A stretch of 64,000 nt of DNA from CBDFGK01 sp965247075 (GTDB lineage: Bacteria > Pseudomonadota > Gammaproteobacteria > Pseudomonadales > Halieaceae), in contig CBDFGK010000002.1 of assembly GCA_965247075.1 (NCBI GenBank), forward strand, positions 434,001 to 498,000. Reading direction: 5' to 3'. Both the position numbers and the translations under genes were made by a program. The stretch's first letter is position 1, and the number at the start of each line of letters is the position of its first letter. Shown in pieces: positions 9,186-16,948 of this stretch. Under the pieces are notes generated by a model. That model made no database searches, was not told where the DNA came from, and worked only from the letters and a program-made list of their open reading frames with translations.

Positions 9186-9713
9186 GTGTTGTCCAGCGTG
9201 ATAGCAAATGCTCTGGCCCTGTTTTTTGCCTGGCTGTTTGCCGTGGCGGGGATTCAAAAATTGCGCGCTGCGGATTATTACCTGGGCTTGATATCATCTT
9301 ATGCCCCGGCCTTGCCGGTCGGTCGTTTGCTGTTGCTGTCCCTGGCCGGTAGTGAACTGGCACTGACCATTTTGTTGTTGATACCGCCAGCCCGTTGGTA
9401 CGCTTTGGTGGGGAGTGCAGGCTGGTTACTGGCTTATGCCGCGATGATGGCCTGGCAGGTCTGGCGCGGGCGGGCCGATATGGACTGTGGGTGTTCAGGT
9501 CCTGCTTCCGCATTAATGGTCAGCCCGGCCCTGGTGGTGCGCAACCTGGTCTGTGCCTGTCTGGCAATCCTGTGCCTGTCTGCACTGGCCGGCGTGGCGG
9601 TGGGTGTTCTGGGTATGCTGCTGTCAGTAATTATGGCCTCTTTCATGATCACCTTGTACCTGTGCAGTGACCAGTTGATTGCCAATGCCCAGCAAATGGC
9701 TGGAGACGCATAA
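9186..9713 (+). CDS. mauE: MauE-like membrane accessory protein (DoxX-related)
   Basis: The 175-residue protein has about four to five transmembrane helices (around residues 5-25, 45-70, 75-95, 112-160). A paired-cysteine motif DCGCSG near residue 101 and a second cysteine group (CACLAILC) in a helix are typical of MauE/DoxX redox proteins. Family knowledge: MauE and MauD are needed for disulfide formation and stability of the cysteine-rich small subunit. The GTG start lies 8 bp after the large-subunit stop and follows AGGAG. It is followed two bases later by mauD. Confidence 0.85.
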   Translation: MLSSVIANALALFFAWLFAVAGIQKLRAADYYLGLISSYAPALPVGRLLLLSLAGSELALTILLLIPPARWYALVGSAGWLLAYAAMMAWQVWRGRADMDCGCSGPASALMVSPALVVRNLVCACLAILCLSALAGVAVGVLGMLLSVIMASFMITLYLCSDQLIANAQQMAGDA

Positions 9714-9715
9714 GT

Positions 9716-10330
9716 ATGGATCTTTTGTTGGTTTCCAATATTGTCTTGTGGATTGGTTTTCTCGCCATGGTCGTGGTTAACCTGGCACTGGCCAGGCAAA
9801 TCGGTGTGCTCTACGAGCGTGTCGCACCGGCCGGTGCGTTAATGATGAACCAGAAGCTGGAGGTGGGTGCCCGCGCTCCGGAGTTGGCGGTGCCTGTTCT
9901 CGATGGAGGTGTCCTGCAAGTTGGCACCGTCTCCGGCAAGTCCCAACTGTTGTTTTTCCTGTCGCCGGATTGTCCGGTGTGTAACGAACTGACCCCGGCC
10001 CTCAAGTCGGCGGCCAAGGCAGAATCCGACTGGCTGGATGTGGTATTGGCCAGCGATGGCGAACAGGATCACCGTTCCTATATCGAGCGTAAGGGCTTAC
10101 AGGGCTTTCCCTATGTGCTTTCCGAGCTACTCGGCAAGACCTATGGCGTCGCCAAGCTACCCTACGCAGTGCTCATCGATGAGGCGGGTATTATCGCCTC
10201 GATGGGCATAATTAATTCGCGAGAACACCTCGAAAGCCTGTTTGAAGCCAAGGAACGAAAAGTGGCTTCGATTCAGGAGTACATGAACAGGAAACAAGCG
10301 GTTCAGATTGTGGAGGCCGACAAGGCATGA
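9716..10330 (+). CDS. mauD: MauD, thioredoxin-like amine dehydrogenase maturation protein
   Basis: The 204-residue protein has an N-terminal membrane anchor (~residues 5-27) and a periplasmic thioredoxin-like domain. The redox motif is C86-P-V-C89 in SPDCPVCNELTP, and a cis-Pro context (LPYAVLIDE) is found later. MauD is thought to form or isomerise the six disulfides of the TTQ subunit. Its stop overlaps the start of the small-subunit gene (ATGA), so the product is made together with its client. Confidence 0.9.
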   Translation: MDLLLVSNIVLWIGFLAMVVVNLALARQIGVLYERVAPAGALMMNQKLEVGARAPELAVPVLDGGVLQVGTVSGKSQLLFFLSPDCPVCNELTPALKSAAKAESDWLDVVLASDGEQDHRSYIERKGLQGFPYVLSELLGKTYGVAKLPYAVLIDEAGIIASMGIINSREHLESLFEAKERKVASIQEYMNRKQAVQIVEADKA

Positions 10331-10848
10331 AGATCTTTGACAAACTATTTGAACAGCGCACGCGCCAGTTGGCGCAGCGCTCGTCCCGCCGCAGCATGCT
10401 CAAGGGCCTGGGTGGATTTCTGGTTGGCAGCGCCACCATACCGCTGCTACCCGTAGCCAGGGCTTCCGCCAGTGAAGGCGTCTCCCGTCCAGCGGAAGAG
10501 GGTGATGCCGCCGGTTGCGATTATTGGCGTTACTGCGCTATCGATGGTTTTCTTTGTAGCTGTTGCGGCGGCAGCATGAACACCTGCCCACCGGGTACGG
10601 AAATGTCTCCCATCACCTGGATTGGAACCTGTCGCAATCCGGCCGATGGGCGCAACTATGTCATTTCCTATAACGATTGCTGCGGCAAGTCAGCCTGCGG
10701 CGCCTGCCTGTGCCAGCGCGACGAGGGCGACAGACCCCCCTACCGGTCAGACAAAACCAACGACATCAACTGGTGTCTTGGCACCAGCAGTGCGGCCTAT
10801 CACTGCTCCACCGCCATCGTGGTGGGAGTGGCATTCGAGGAGCAATGA
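10327..10848 (+). CDS. TTQ-dependent amine dehydrogenase, small (alpha/light) subunit
   Basis: The 173-residue precursor carries a twin-arginine-type leader (RRSMLKGLGGFLVG, residues 21-34) and a cysteine-rich mature domain with 14 cysteines (C64 to C160). By alignment in memory to Paracoccus MauA, the two tryptophans that become TTQ are W98 (PITWIGTC) and W149 (NDINWCLG). The catalytic aspartates are D73 (AIDG) and D117 (YNDCCG). All are intact, so an active cofactor can form if a MauG-like diheme enzyme exists elsewhere; none is in this window. The start overlaps the mauD stop, and the stop overlaps the cytochrome start. Methylamine and aromatic amine enzymes cannot be separated with certainty. 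Confidence 0.93.
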   Translation: MKIFDKLFEQRTRQLAQRSSRRSMLKGLGGFLVGSATIPLLPVARASASEGVSRPAEEGDAAGCDYWRYCAIDGFLCSCCGGSMNTCPPGTEMSPITWIGTCRNPADGRNYVISYNDCCGKSACGACLCQRDEGDRPPYRSDKTNDINWCLGTSSAAYHCSTAIVVGVAFEEQ

Positions 10849-11729
10849 AGAAAATTGTCACGGTTCTGTGTCTCTGTCTGGCCAGCGGCGCGCTGGCCGA
10901 AAATCCGGATTGGCAGCGAGCGCATTTTAATTACCGGATGTCTTGCCAGGGCTGCCATGCGCCGGATGGGTCGGGCGCCGGTGCCGTGCCCCGTATGAAA
11001 GATCAGGTTGGGCAATTTTTGGAAACCCGGCAGGGGCGAGAATACCTGGTGCGCGTACCGGGCTCGGCCACGTCGGCCCTGGATGATGAGCAGTTGGCCG
11101 AAGTGCTCAACTGGATTATCCAGGAATTTGCCGGTGACAGTGCTGCTGATGGCTATCAACGGTATACCCCGCTGGAGGTGGCTAGACTGCGACAAGAGCC
11201 TCTCAATGAAGTTGAGCAATACCGCACCCAGTTGTTGGTGGACATTGCCCGTGCAAAAACCTGTGTAGCCTGCCACGGTCAAAATGGCAACTCCAGCAAC
11301 CCCGAGTGGCCCAACCTGGCCGGCCAGAAAGCCGGCTACCTGGCTGCACAGTTGAAAGCGTTTCGGGATGGCGCGCGCAGCAATTCGGCCATGGCGCCGT
11401 TTGTTGCAAACCTGGGTGATACGGAAATTACCGCACTGGCTGAATATTTTTCCAGCCTGCCGGCCGCATCATCTGCCAGTGGCAATGTAGCGCTGGTAGC
11501 CCAGGGAGAGAATCTGTCTGGCTACTGCAAGGCATGTCATGGCGTGGCGGGCCAGACTATCAACCTGGAGTGGCCCAATATTGCCGGCCAGCAAGCAGCT
11601 TACCTGAGTAAACAATTACAGGCTTTCAAGTCCGGTAGCCGCTTCGGCGCGCGCATGCAGCCGGTGGTCAGCCACATGGGTGATGCTGAATTCGATGCTC
11701 TCGCGGCGTACTACAGCCAGCTCAGGTAA
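10845..11729 (+). CDS. Triheme c-type cytochrome (N-terminal monoheme plus cytochrome c4-like)
   Basis: The 294-residue secreted protein has a signal peptide (cleavage after GALA, residue 18) and three CxxCH haem sites: C34-C37-H38, C140-C143-H144 and C228-C231-H232. The last two haem domains repeat a cytochrome c4 signature (EWPNLAGQKAGYL and EWPNIAGQQAAYL, each followed by FK/FRDG and M). The first domain is an added monoheme unit. The ATG overlaps the small-subunit stop by four bases (ATGA), so it is the last gene of the operon. It probably takes electrons from the amine dehydrogenase in the role played by amicyanin or azurin elsewhere. That role is inferred from the context. Confidence 0.85.
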   Translation: MKKIVTVLCLCLASGALAENPDWQRAHFNYRMSCQGCHAPDGSGAGAVPRMKDQVGQFLETRQGREYLVRVPGSATSALDDEQLAEVLNWIIQEFAGDSAADGYQRYTPLEVARLRQEPLNEVEQYRTQLLVDIARAKTCVACHGQNGNSSNPEWPNLAGQKAGYLAAQLKAFRDGARSNSAMAPFVANLGDTEITALAEYFSSLPAASSASGNVALVAQGENLSGYCKACHGVAGQTINLEWPNIAGQQAAYLSKQLQAFKSGSRFGARMQPVVSHMGDAEFDALAAYYSQLR

Positions 11730-11823
11730 CAGGTCTGGCCATTGCCGTCTGGGCCACTTGCCTGTGGTGGGCCAGCAGGGGCAGCAAAATCAACAGGTAG
11801 GACAGCAGAAACAGGCTTTTGGG

Positions 11824-12115
11824 GGCCGTTCTGGGAACTGCAGGCGCTCACGGAGCAGCAGCGGCAATTGTTACCGGCGGCCGAGACCGGGTTTATCAGG
11901 ATCTGAGTAGCTATGGATCGCAGCCTGAAAATGCTGCCCGGTACAGCCTGATTCACGCCGACTTTGTAGCGGAGAATTTAATGCTGGATGGGGATACAGA
12001 GCGCCTGATCGATTTTGACGATGCGGGTTTTGGCTGGCATTTATTTGAGCTTGCCACCGCTTTGTATTTTGAGATGGAACAGGACTACTTTGCGGTGCCC
12101 CGTGCCGGCCTGTAG
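11824..12115 (+). pseudogene. Remnant of a phosphotransferase (APH/choline kinase-like) gene
   Basis: Only the C-terminal half of a kinase-like protein is left, in two frames. The first piece reads PFWELQALTEQQRQLL from about 11826. The second, from about 11878, reads RDRVYQDL and then SLIHADFVAENLM and LIDFDDAGFGWHLFELA. The latter contains the catalytic HxD loop and the DFDDAG (DFG-equivalent) motif of the aminoglycoside phosphotransferase/homoserine kinase superfamily. The N-terminal lobe is missing and the frame changes, so the gene is dead. The ~95 bases before it (11730-11823) hold only a short hydrophobic stretch on the minus strand that I could not assign. Confidence 0.6.
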
Positions 12116-12136
12116 CGCGTCAAACAATTCTGTCAG

Positions 12137-13438
12137 TTATTTGGTGAAGTTCTTTTTGATGCCATCCCAGCACTGGATGTAATTCCGCTGGCGCAACTCG
12201 CTCTCCAGCGCCCATTGAGTAGGCTGGATAATGTAGCGTGACTCGAGCATAAAGGCCATGGTATCGCGGTAGCGATCAGGCTCCAGTTCAACGGTGCTGG
12301 CCTTTTCAAACACGGCGGCTGCCGGTCCGTGGGGGCTCATACAGTTGTGCAGGCTGGCACCACCGGGTGCAAAGCCTTCTTCCTTGGCGTCGTACACGCC
12401 TTCGATTAAACCCATGAACTCACTCATCACGTTGCGGTGATACCAGGGTGGACGGAAGGTATCCTCCGCCACCATCCAGCGTGGCGGGAAGATCACAAAA
12501 TCAATGCTGGCCAGGCCGGGAGTATCCGAGGGCGATGACAACACCGTGTAGATGCTGGGGTCGGGGTGATCGTAGCTGACCGTGCCCATGACATTGAAGC
12601 GTGTCAATTGGTATTTGTAGGGTGCAGAGTTGCCGGTCCAGGCCACCACGTCCAGTGGGGAATGGTCTATGGAGGCGCGGTAGAAGTTGCCGGCAAATTT
12701 ACACAACAACTCGAAATCGCCCTGCAGATCTTCATAGGCCGCTTGCGGGTATTGGAAGTCGCGGTCATTGGCATAGCCATTGGCGCCTACCGGTCCCCGT
12801 TCCGGCAGCGTCAGAGGCGCGCCGTAGTTCTCCGCCAGGTAACCACGGGCGGTATCGGTGAGCAGATCGACGGCAAACTTCATGCCCCGCGGAATGACGG
12901 CAATTTCACCAACCCGCAGGTTCAGGTGCCCGCACTCGGTGCGCAGCAATAACTCACCCTGCTGGGGTATAAACAGCAATTCGCCGTCAGCGCAGTAAAA
13001 GTAGCATTGCTGCATAGAGCGGTTGGCCGCATACAGGTGGATGCCCATGCCCGTCTGGGCCATGGTATCGCCGTTGGCGGCGAGAGTCCTCAGCCCCTCT
13101 ATAAAGTCAGTGGGCGCCGTGGGGAACTCCAATGGGTCCCAGCGCAACAGGTTCGGGGGAGTTGGCGTCTCGGTAATCGGTGCGGTACGCACCCCGTCCT
13201 GTTGCCATGGCAGGTAGTCGTCCTGCACTGCGGAGGGGAGGATGCGATAGAACCAGGTGCGCCTGTTTTCTGCGCGCGGCGCGGTGAATGCAGTGCTGTT
13301 GAATTGTTCCGCATAGAGGCCGTACTTAACCTGCTGTGGACTGAACTGGCCTACCGGCAGCGCGCCGGGCAGGGCTTCGCTTTCATGTTCATTGCCAAAG
13401 CCGTGGAGGTACTGCAGGTCGCTTTTAACTGTTGTCAT
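12137..13438 (-). CDS. hmgA: Homogentisate 1,2-dioxygenase
   Basis: The 433-residue non-haem iron enzyme cleaves the ring of homogentisate to maleylacetoacetate. The expected iron ligands are visible: His in WYHRN, Glu in SEFMGLIEG and His in MSPHGP. The N-terminal family hallmark GFGNEHESEALPGALP is also present. The start MTTVKSD was preferred to an upstream ATG that would overlap the preceding small gene. It is the last gene of the mhaA-mhaB-hmgA operon (4 bp gap). No hmgB or hmgC is in the window, so the later steps must be encoded elsewhere. Confidence 0.95.
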   Translation of the reverse strand: MTTVKSDLQYLHGFGNEHESEALPGALPVGQFSPQQVKYGLYAEQFNSTAFTAPRAENRRTWFYRILPSAVQDDYLPWQQDGVRTAPITETPTPPNLLRWDPLEFPTAPTDFIEGLRTLAANGDTMAQTGMGIHLYAANRSMQQCYFYCADGELLFIPQQGELLLRTECGHLNLRVGEIAVIPRGMKFAVDLLTDTARGYLAENYGAPLTLPERGPVGANGYANDRDFQYPQAAYEDLQGDFELLCKFAGNFYRASIDHSPLDVVAWTGNSAPYKYQLTRFNVMGTVSYDHPDPSIYTVLSSPSDTPGLASIDFVIFPPRWMVAEDTFRPPWYHRNVMSEFMGLIEGVYDAKEEGFAPGGASLHNCMSPHGPAAAVFEKASTVELEPDRYRDTMAFMLESRYIIQPTQWALESELRQRNYIQCWDGIKKNFTK

Positions 13439-13442
13439 AGCA

Positions 13443-13643
13443 CTACTCACTGTCTGCCTGGCTGGCAATGGCCAATGCCTGCTCCAGGATTGCTTGGTCG
13501 CCCACTTGATTGGCCAGTAGCAGAATCAGCCGGGCATTGATCTTTTCACTGGTTTCCGGTTTGCGATCCCGGTGTACTTCCGCGAGGGCGGCATAAAAGG
13601 CATCGGCGTCGGAAAAATTCGGCTCCAGATTCAGTTTGTTCAT
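13443..13643 (-). CDS. mhaB: DUF2783 small protein, probable MhaB coupling component
   Basis: The 66-residue soluble protein has the DUF2783 pattern: NLEPNFSDADAFYAAL at the start, then INARLILLLANQVGD. It lies between a flavin hydroxylase gene and hmgA, overlapping the former by 4 bp. In Pseudomonas putida U, 3-hydroxyphenylacetate 6-hydroxylase consists of the flavoprotein MhaA and a ~6-kDa coupling protein MhaB needed for productive hydroxylation, encoded beside hmg genes. Size and context agree with MhaB. The functional name rests on this analogy. Confidence 0.72.
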   Translation of the reverse strand: MNKLNLEPNFSDADAFYAALAEVHRDRKPETSEKINARLILLLANQVGDQAILEQALAIASQADSE

Positions 13644-15343
13644 GCGGCTATCTCCGTCGGCAGTTCAAATCCCAGCGCGCGCTGCATGGCCATTGCAATG
13701 GCGCTGGGGTCCAGGCGGCGCCAACGCGCGGCCACGTGTTGATCCGGTCGTATCAGGTAGACGCCAGCCTGCCCCAGGTCATAGCGCTCGGCCAGCACTC
13801 CTTTGTCATCGTTGATATACAGCGTATTACCTGCGTCCTCGCCGGCCGTCTCCACGGTGGCCGCGTCCACGCGAATAATATTGATGTTGTCACCGCGCTT
13901 GCTCAGTTCTACGGTCAGGGCTTCCAACTCGGCCAGTTGATCGGCGTCAAACTCGCCCTTGAGCAGCACATTAAATTGACCGCCAAGGTGATTGAGTAGC
14001 CAGCCACTGCTGTTGCCGCCGCTGACCGGTGCATCGGTACAGGCGGAACCCGGGCGCATGGCGCTCTGGAACTCGCCACTGTCGGCTGTGCTGAGCGGGG
14101 TTTCTTCGTAGGTGCAGGGTTTGGACAGGCGACCGCTGTTGACCAGGGCGCGTGCGAAGGGATATTGGCGCGACAGATCCAGTACCGTGTCCCGAAACAC
14201 CTTGGTGATGTGATTCTTGGGGGTCATGAAATCGGTGGCGCGGGTGGAGTGCAGGATATTCTCCCGCGCGCCGTGCTGCCGCTCAATGTCATAGGTTTGC
14301 AACAGGAACCGGGGAGCCCGTCCCCGTAATATGGCCGCCAGTTTCCAGCCCAGGTTTTCCACGCCCTGCAGGGCACCGTTGGCGCCGCGAGCACCGAACG
14401 GGGAAACCTGGTGGGCGGAGTCGCCGATAAACAGCACCCGGTAATGAATGAAGGAATCCATCTTGCGGCAGCGGAAGGTGTACACGCTGGCCCAATCCAG
14501 TTCCCACTCCATACCCTTGCCCAGCATGGCCTCTACGCGGGGGCGGATGTTTTCAATTTTCTTTTCCTCGTCCGGGTTCGCGTCCCGGCCGAGCTGGAAA
14601 TCAATGCGCCAGACGTTGTCGGCTTGCTTGTGCAGCAGGGTGGACTGGTCGGGGTGAAAAGGGGCGTCAAACCAGAAGCGTCGCTCGGCAGGGAAATCCG
14701 CCTTCATAATGATATCGGCGATGAGGAAGCGGTCCTCGAATACCTGGCCTTTACTCTCCAGGCCCAGAGAGGTGCGGATAGGGCTGTTGGCGCCATCGGC
14801 CACCAACAGGTAGTCGCAGCTCATTCGGTAATCGCCATCCTGGGTGTGAACGGTGATGGCGGCGCCGGCATCATCGGTTTCCACATGGGTTACCTTGTGC
14901 AACCAGCGCAGTTCGATCTCGGGGATCTCCATGCAGCGCTGCACCATGTATTCTTCCACGTAGTACTGCTGCAGATTGATAAAGGCGGGAACCTTGTGAT
15001 CCTCTTCCGGCAGCAGGTTGAAGTCGTAGACCCGCTCTTCGCCAAAGAATACTTTTCCCAAATTCCAGGTAACGCCCTTGTCCAGCATGGCCTGGCCGCA
15101 GCCGTAGCGATCACAAATTTCCAGGCTGCGCTTGGCCAGGCAGATGGCACGCGAACCGACGCTTACCGTGTTGTTGTCATCCAGCACCACGGTTTCAATC
15201 CCGTACTGGGCCAGGTCCATGGCTGCAGCGAGGCCCGCCGGGCCACCGCCCACGATGATGACCCTGTGGTGCGCCGGTTCAGCGCTATCCTGATCGGGGC
15301 TGTGGACATACGGATACCCTGGATTGATGTAGCTACCTAGCAT
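13640..15343 (-). CDS. mhaA: FAD-dependent aromatic hydroxylase, MhaA/MhpA-like
   Basis: The 567-residue class-A flavoprotein monooxygenase has the N-terminal FAD motif IIVGGGPAGLAAAMDLA (~28-45), a DG-type motif (LLVADGANSPIR) and the FAD-ribityl motif FIGDSAHQVSPFGARGANG (~300). A C-terminal thioredoxin-like tail follows, as in MhpA/PheA hydroxylases. Next to a DUF2783 protein and homogentisate dioxygenase, the most likely reaction is 3-hydroxyphenylacetate to homogentisate using NADH and O2. A 3-hydroxyphenylpropionate-type activity is the alternative. It is transcribed away from an AT-rich intergenic region containing candidate MarR sites. Confidence 0.8.
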   Translation of the reverse strand: MLGSYINPGYPYVHSPDQDSAEPAHHRVIIVGGGPAGLAAAMDLAQYGIETVVLDDNNTVSVGSRAICLAKRSLEICDRYGCGQAMLDKGVTWNLGKVFFGEERVYDFNLLPEEDHKVPAFINLQQYYVEEYMVQRCMEIPEIELRWLHKVTHVETDDAGAAITVHTQDGDYRMSCDYLLVADGANSPIRTSLGLESKGQVFEDRFLIADIIMKADFPAERRFWFDAPFHPDQSTLLHKQADNVWRIDFQLGRDANPDEEKKIENIRPRVEAMLGKGMEWELDWASVYTFRCRKMDSFIHYRVLFIGDSAHQVSPFGARGANGALQGVENLGWKLAAILRGRAPRFLLQTYDIERQHGARENILHSTRATDFMTPKNHITKVFRDTVLDLSRQYPFARALVNSGRLSKPCTYEETPLSTADSGEFQSAMRPGSACTDAPVSGGNSSGWLLNHLGGQFNVLLKGEFDADQLAELEALTVELSKRGDNINIIRVDAATVETAGEDAGNTLYINDDKGVLAERYDLGQAGVYLIRPDQHVAARWRRLDPSAIAMAMQRALGFELPTEIAA

Positions 15344-15358
15344 GGATTTATCCCAACT

Positions 15359-15475
15359 TATAGTTGCAAGTGAGACTAATATAAAGATAAAAAGTGATTA
15401 AATCAATATTCAATGCCCAATAATACTCATTTTGCAGTGAGCATATCTTCATTAATAGTTCTATATGCAACTATA
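15359..15475. promoter_or_regulatory. Divergent regulatory region with candidate MarR operators
   Basis: The AT-rich gap between mhaA and the MBL-fold gene contains TATAGTTGCA at 15359-15368 and its exact reverse complement TGCAACTATA at 15466-15475. The second copy is also part of an inverted repeat, ATAGTT (15455-15460) and AACTAT (15469-15474), with 8 bp between arms. These look like operator sites for the MarR regulator encoded at 16496. Binding is inferred. Confidence 0.5.
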
Positions 15476-15524
15476 ATGTGATATATTGCGCCGCACAACC
15501 AAATAACACAGGTGATATAGGCTT

Positions 15525-16487
15525 ATGGCTAAGAAACCCTTTGCATCCTCCGCCGACCTCGGCGAGAAAGTAGAAACCCTGGAAGTTCTGGCAGAGGGTG
15601 TGTACGCCCTGACGGCCGAAGGCGATCCCAATGTTGGCGCCATCGAGGGGGAAGATTTCCTGGTCGCTATTGAGGCTCGCGCCACACCCAAGGCGGCTCG
15701 CGACTGGCTGGAGGTGTTGCGCGAACACACCGACAAACCGGTCAAGTACCTGGTGCTCTCCCATTACCACGCAGTGCGCGTGTTGGGCGCGTCGGCCTTT
15801 GACGCGGAAAATATCATCACCAGTGATGTAACCCGTAGCCTGATCGACGAGCGTGGCATGCAGGACTGGGCCAGTGAGTTTGGGCGTATGCCACGCCTGT
15901 TCCGGGAGCCGGATGAGATTCCCGGGCTGACCCATCCCACCATTACCTTCAGTGATCGCCTGGAGATTCCCCTGGGTGGCGACCGTGGTGACCTGGTGCT
16001 CAAGTTCTGTGGCCGCGGCCATACCGCCGGCGATATTGTCGCCTGGCTGCCGCAGCAGAAGATTCTGTTTACCGGTGACCTGGTAGAAGCGCAAGCAGCC
16101 CTCTATACCGGTGACGCCTCGCATTTTGACTGGTCCAGCACCACTCTGGATAACCTGAAGGCCCTGGGTGCTGAGCAACTGGTCGGTGGCCGTGGCGCCA
16201 TTGCCCGCGGTCGTGAAGAAGTGGACGCCGCCATCGAACAGACTCGCGGTTTCCTGCTCGACATGATCGAAATCGTGAGCGAGGTACACAGCAACAAGGG
16301 TGCTCTCAAAGAGGCCTTTGAGAAGACGCACGCCCATTTGTCCCCGAAATTTGGCCAGTGGCCGATCTTCGAACACTGCCTGCCTTTCGATGTGCAACGC
16401 CTGTGGGATGAACTGGATGGCATCGACTGGGGCCGTATCTGGACCGCCGAGCGGGACCAGGAAGTCTGGGACCGGTTGCAGGACTGA
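15525..16487 (+). CDS. MBL-fold metallo-hydrolase family protein
   Basis: The 320-residue protein has a metallo-beta-lactamase fold: the first metal motif region at H80-Y-H82-A-V-R, later GRGHTAGD and LFTGDLVEA. The canonical HxHxDH motif is changed so that the Asp and third His are replaced by Val84 and Arg85. One metal site is therefore probably missing or altered. It is divergent from mhaA and 8 bp upstream of a marR gene, so it belongs to the homogentisate locus. Its reaction is unknown; hydrolysis of a thioester, lactone or ester intermediate would be a guess. Confidence 0.8.
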   Translation: MAKKPFASSADLGEKVETLEVLAEGVYALTAEGDPNVGAIEGEDFLVAIEARATPKAARDWLEVLREHTDKPVKYLVLSHYHAVRVLGASAFDAENIITSDVTRSLIDERGMQDWASEFGRMPRLFREPDEIPGLTHPTITFSDRLEIPLGGDRGDLVLKFCGRGHTAGDIVAWLPQQKILFTGDLVEAQAALYTGDASHFDWSSTTLDNLKALGAEQLVGGRGAIARGREEVDAAIEQTRGFLLDMIEIVSEVHSNKGALKEAFEKTHAHLSPKFGQWPIFEHCLPFDVQRLWDELDGIDWGRIWTAERDQEVWDRLQD

Positions 16488-16495
16488 AGCGTACC

Positions 16496-16948
16496 GTGTC
16501 GGGCGACCGTAGCGATCTCAAGCTAAGCCGCTTTCTGCCCTATGTGATCAACAACCTGGCCGAGCGTATCAGTGCCGGGTTGTCGACACTTTATAGTGTT
16601 GAGTACGGGCTGACGATTCCCGAGTGGCGGGTTATTGCCAACCTGGCGGAACACACCACCCTCAATGCGCGACAAATTGTTGAGTTCACCACGCTGGAGA
16701 AGAGTAGGGTGTCGCGGGCAGTCAACAACCTCTGTGCCAGGGGGCTGGTAAGTCAGCAGCGCAGAGAGGGTGATAACCGGACCAAGGATCTGGCGTTGAC
16801 CGAGGCCGGTGAAACTCTCTACCGCACTATTGTGCCCAGGGCTTTAGCCTGGGAGCGGCAGTTGTTGGAGGATTTCAACGCCGGCGAGTACCGGGATTTG
16901 CTGCACTCGCTGGACAAATTGGAAGCCCGCCTTAATACCATGGATTGA
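16496..16948 (+). CDS. MarR-family transcriptional regulator
   Basis: The 150-residue protein has a winged helix-turn-helix: ARQIVEFTTLEKSRVSRAV for the recognition region and QQRREGDNRTKDLALT for the wing, flanked by dimerisation helices. The start is GTG. MarR-type repressors near homogentisate genes (HmgR/HpaR type) commonly respond to the aromatic substrate. The palindromic sites upstream of the MBL-fold and mhaA genes are the probable targets. It is the last gene before the accessory region. Confidence 0.88.
   Translation: MSGDRSDLKLSRFLPYVINNLAERISAGLSTLYSVEYGLTIPEWRVIANLAEHTTLNARQIVEFTTLEKSRVSRAVNNLCARGLVSQQRREGDNRTKDLALTEAGETLYRTIVPRALAWERQLLEDFNAGEYRDLLHSLDKLEARLNTMD

Noticed and set aside
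10845..11729. MauG-like TTQ-maturation enzyme
   Set aside because: There are three CxxCH sites in c4-like domains rather than the MauG diheme peroxidase-type organisation.
14411..15340. 309-codon plus-strand frame opposite mhaA
   Set aside because: Antisense shadow of the hydroxylase, without ribosome binding site or recognisable motif.
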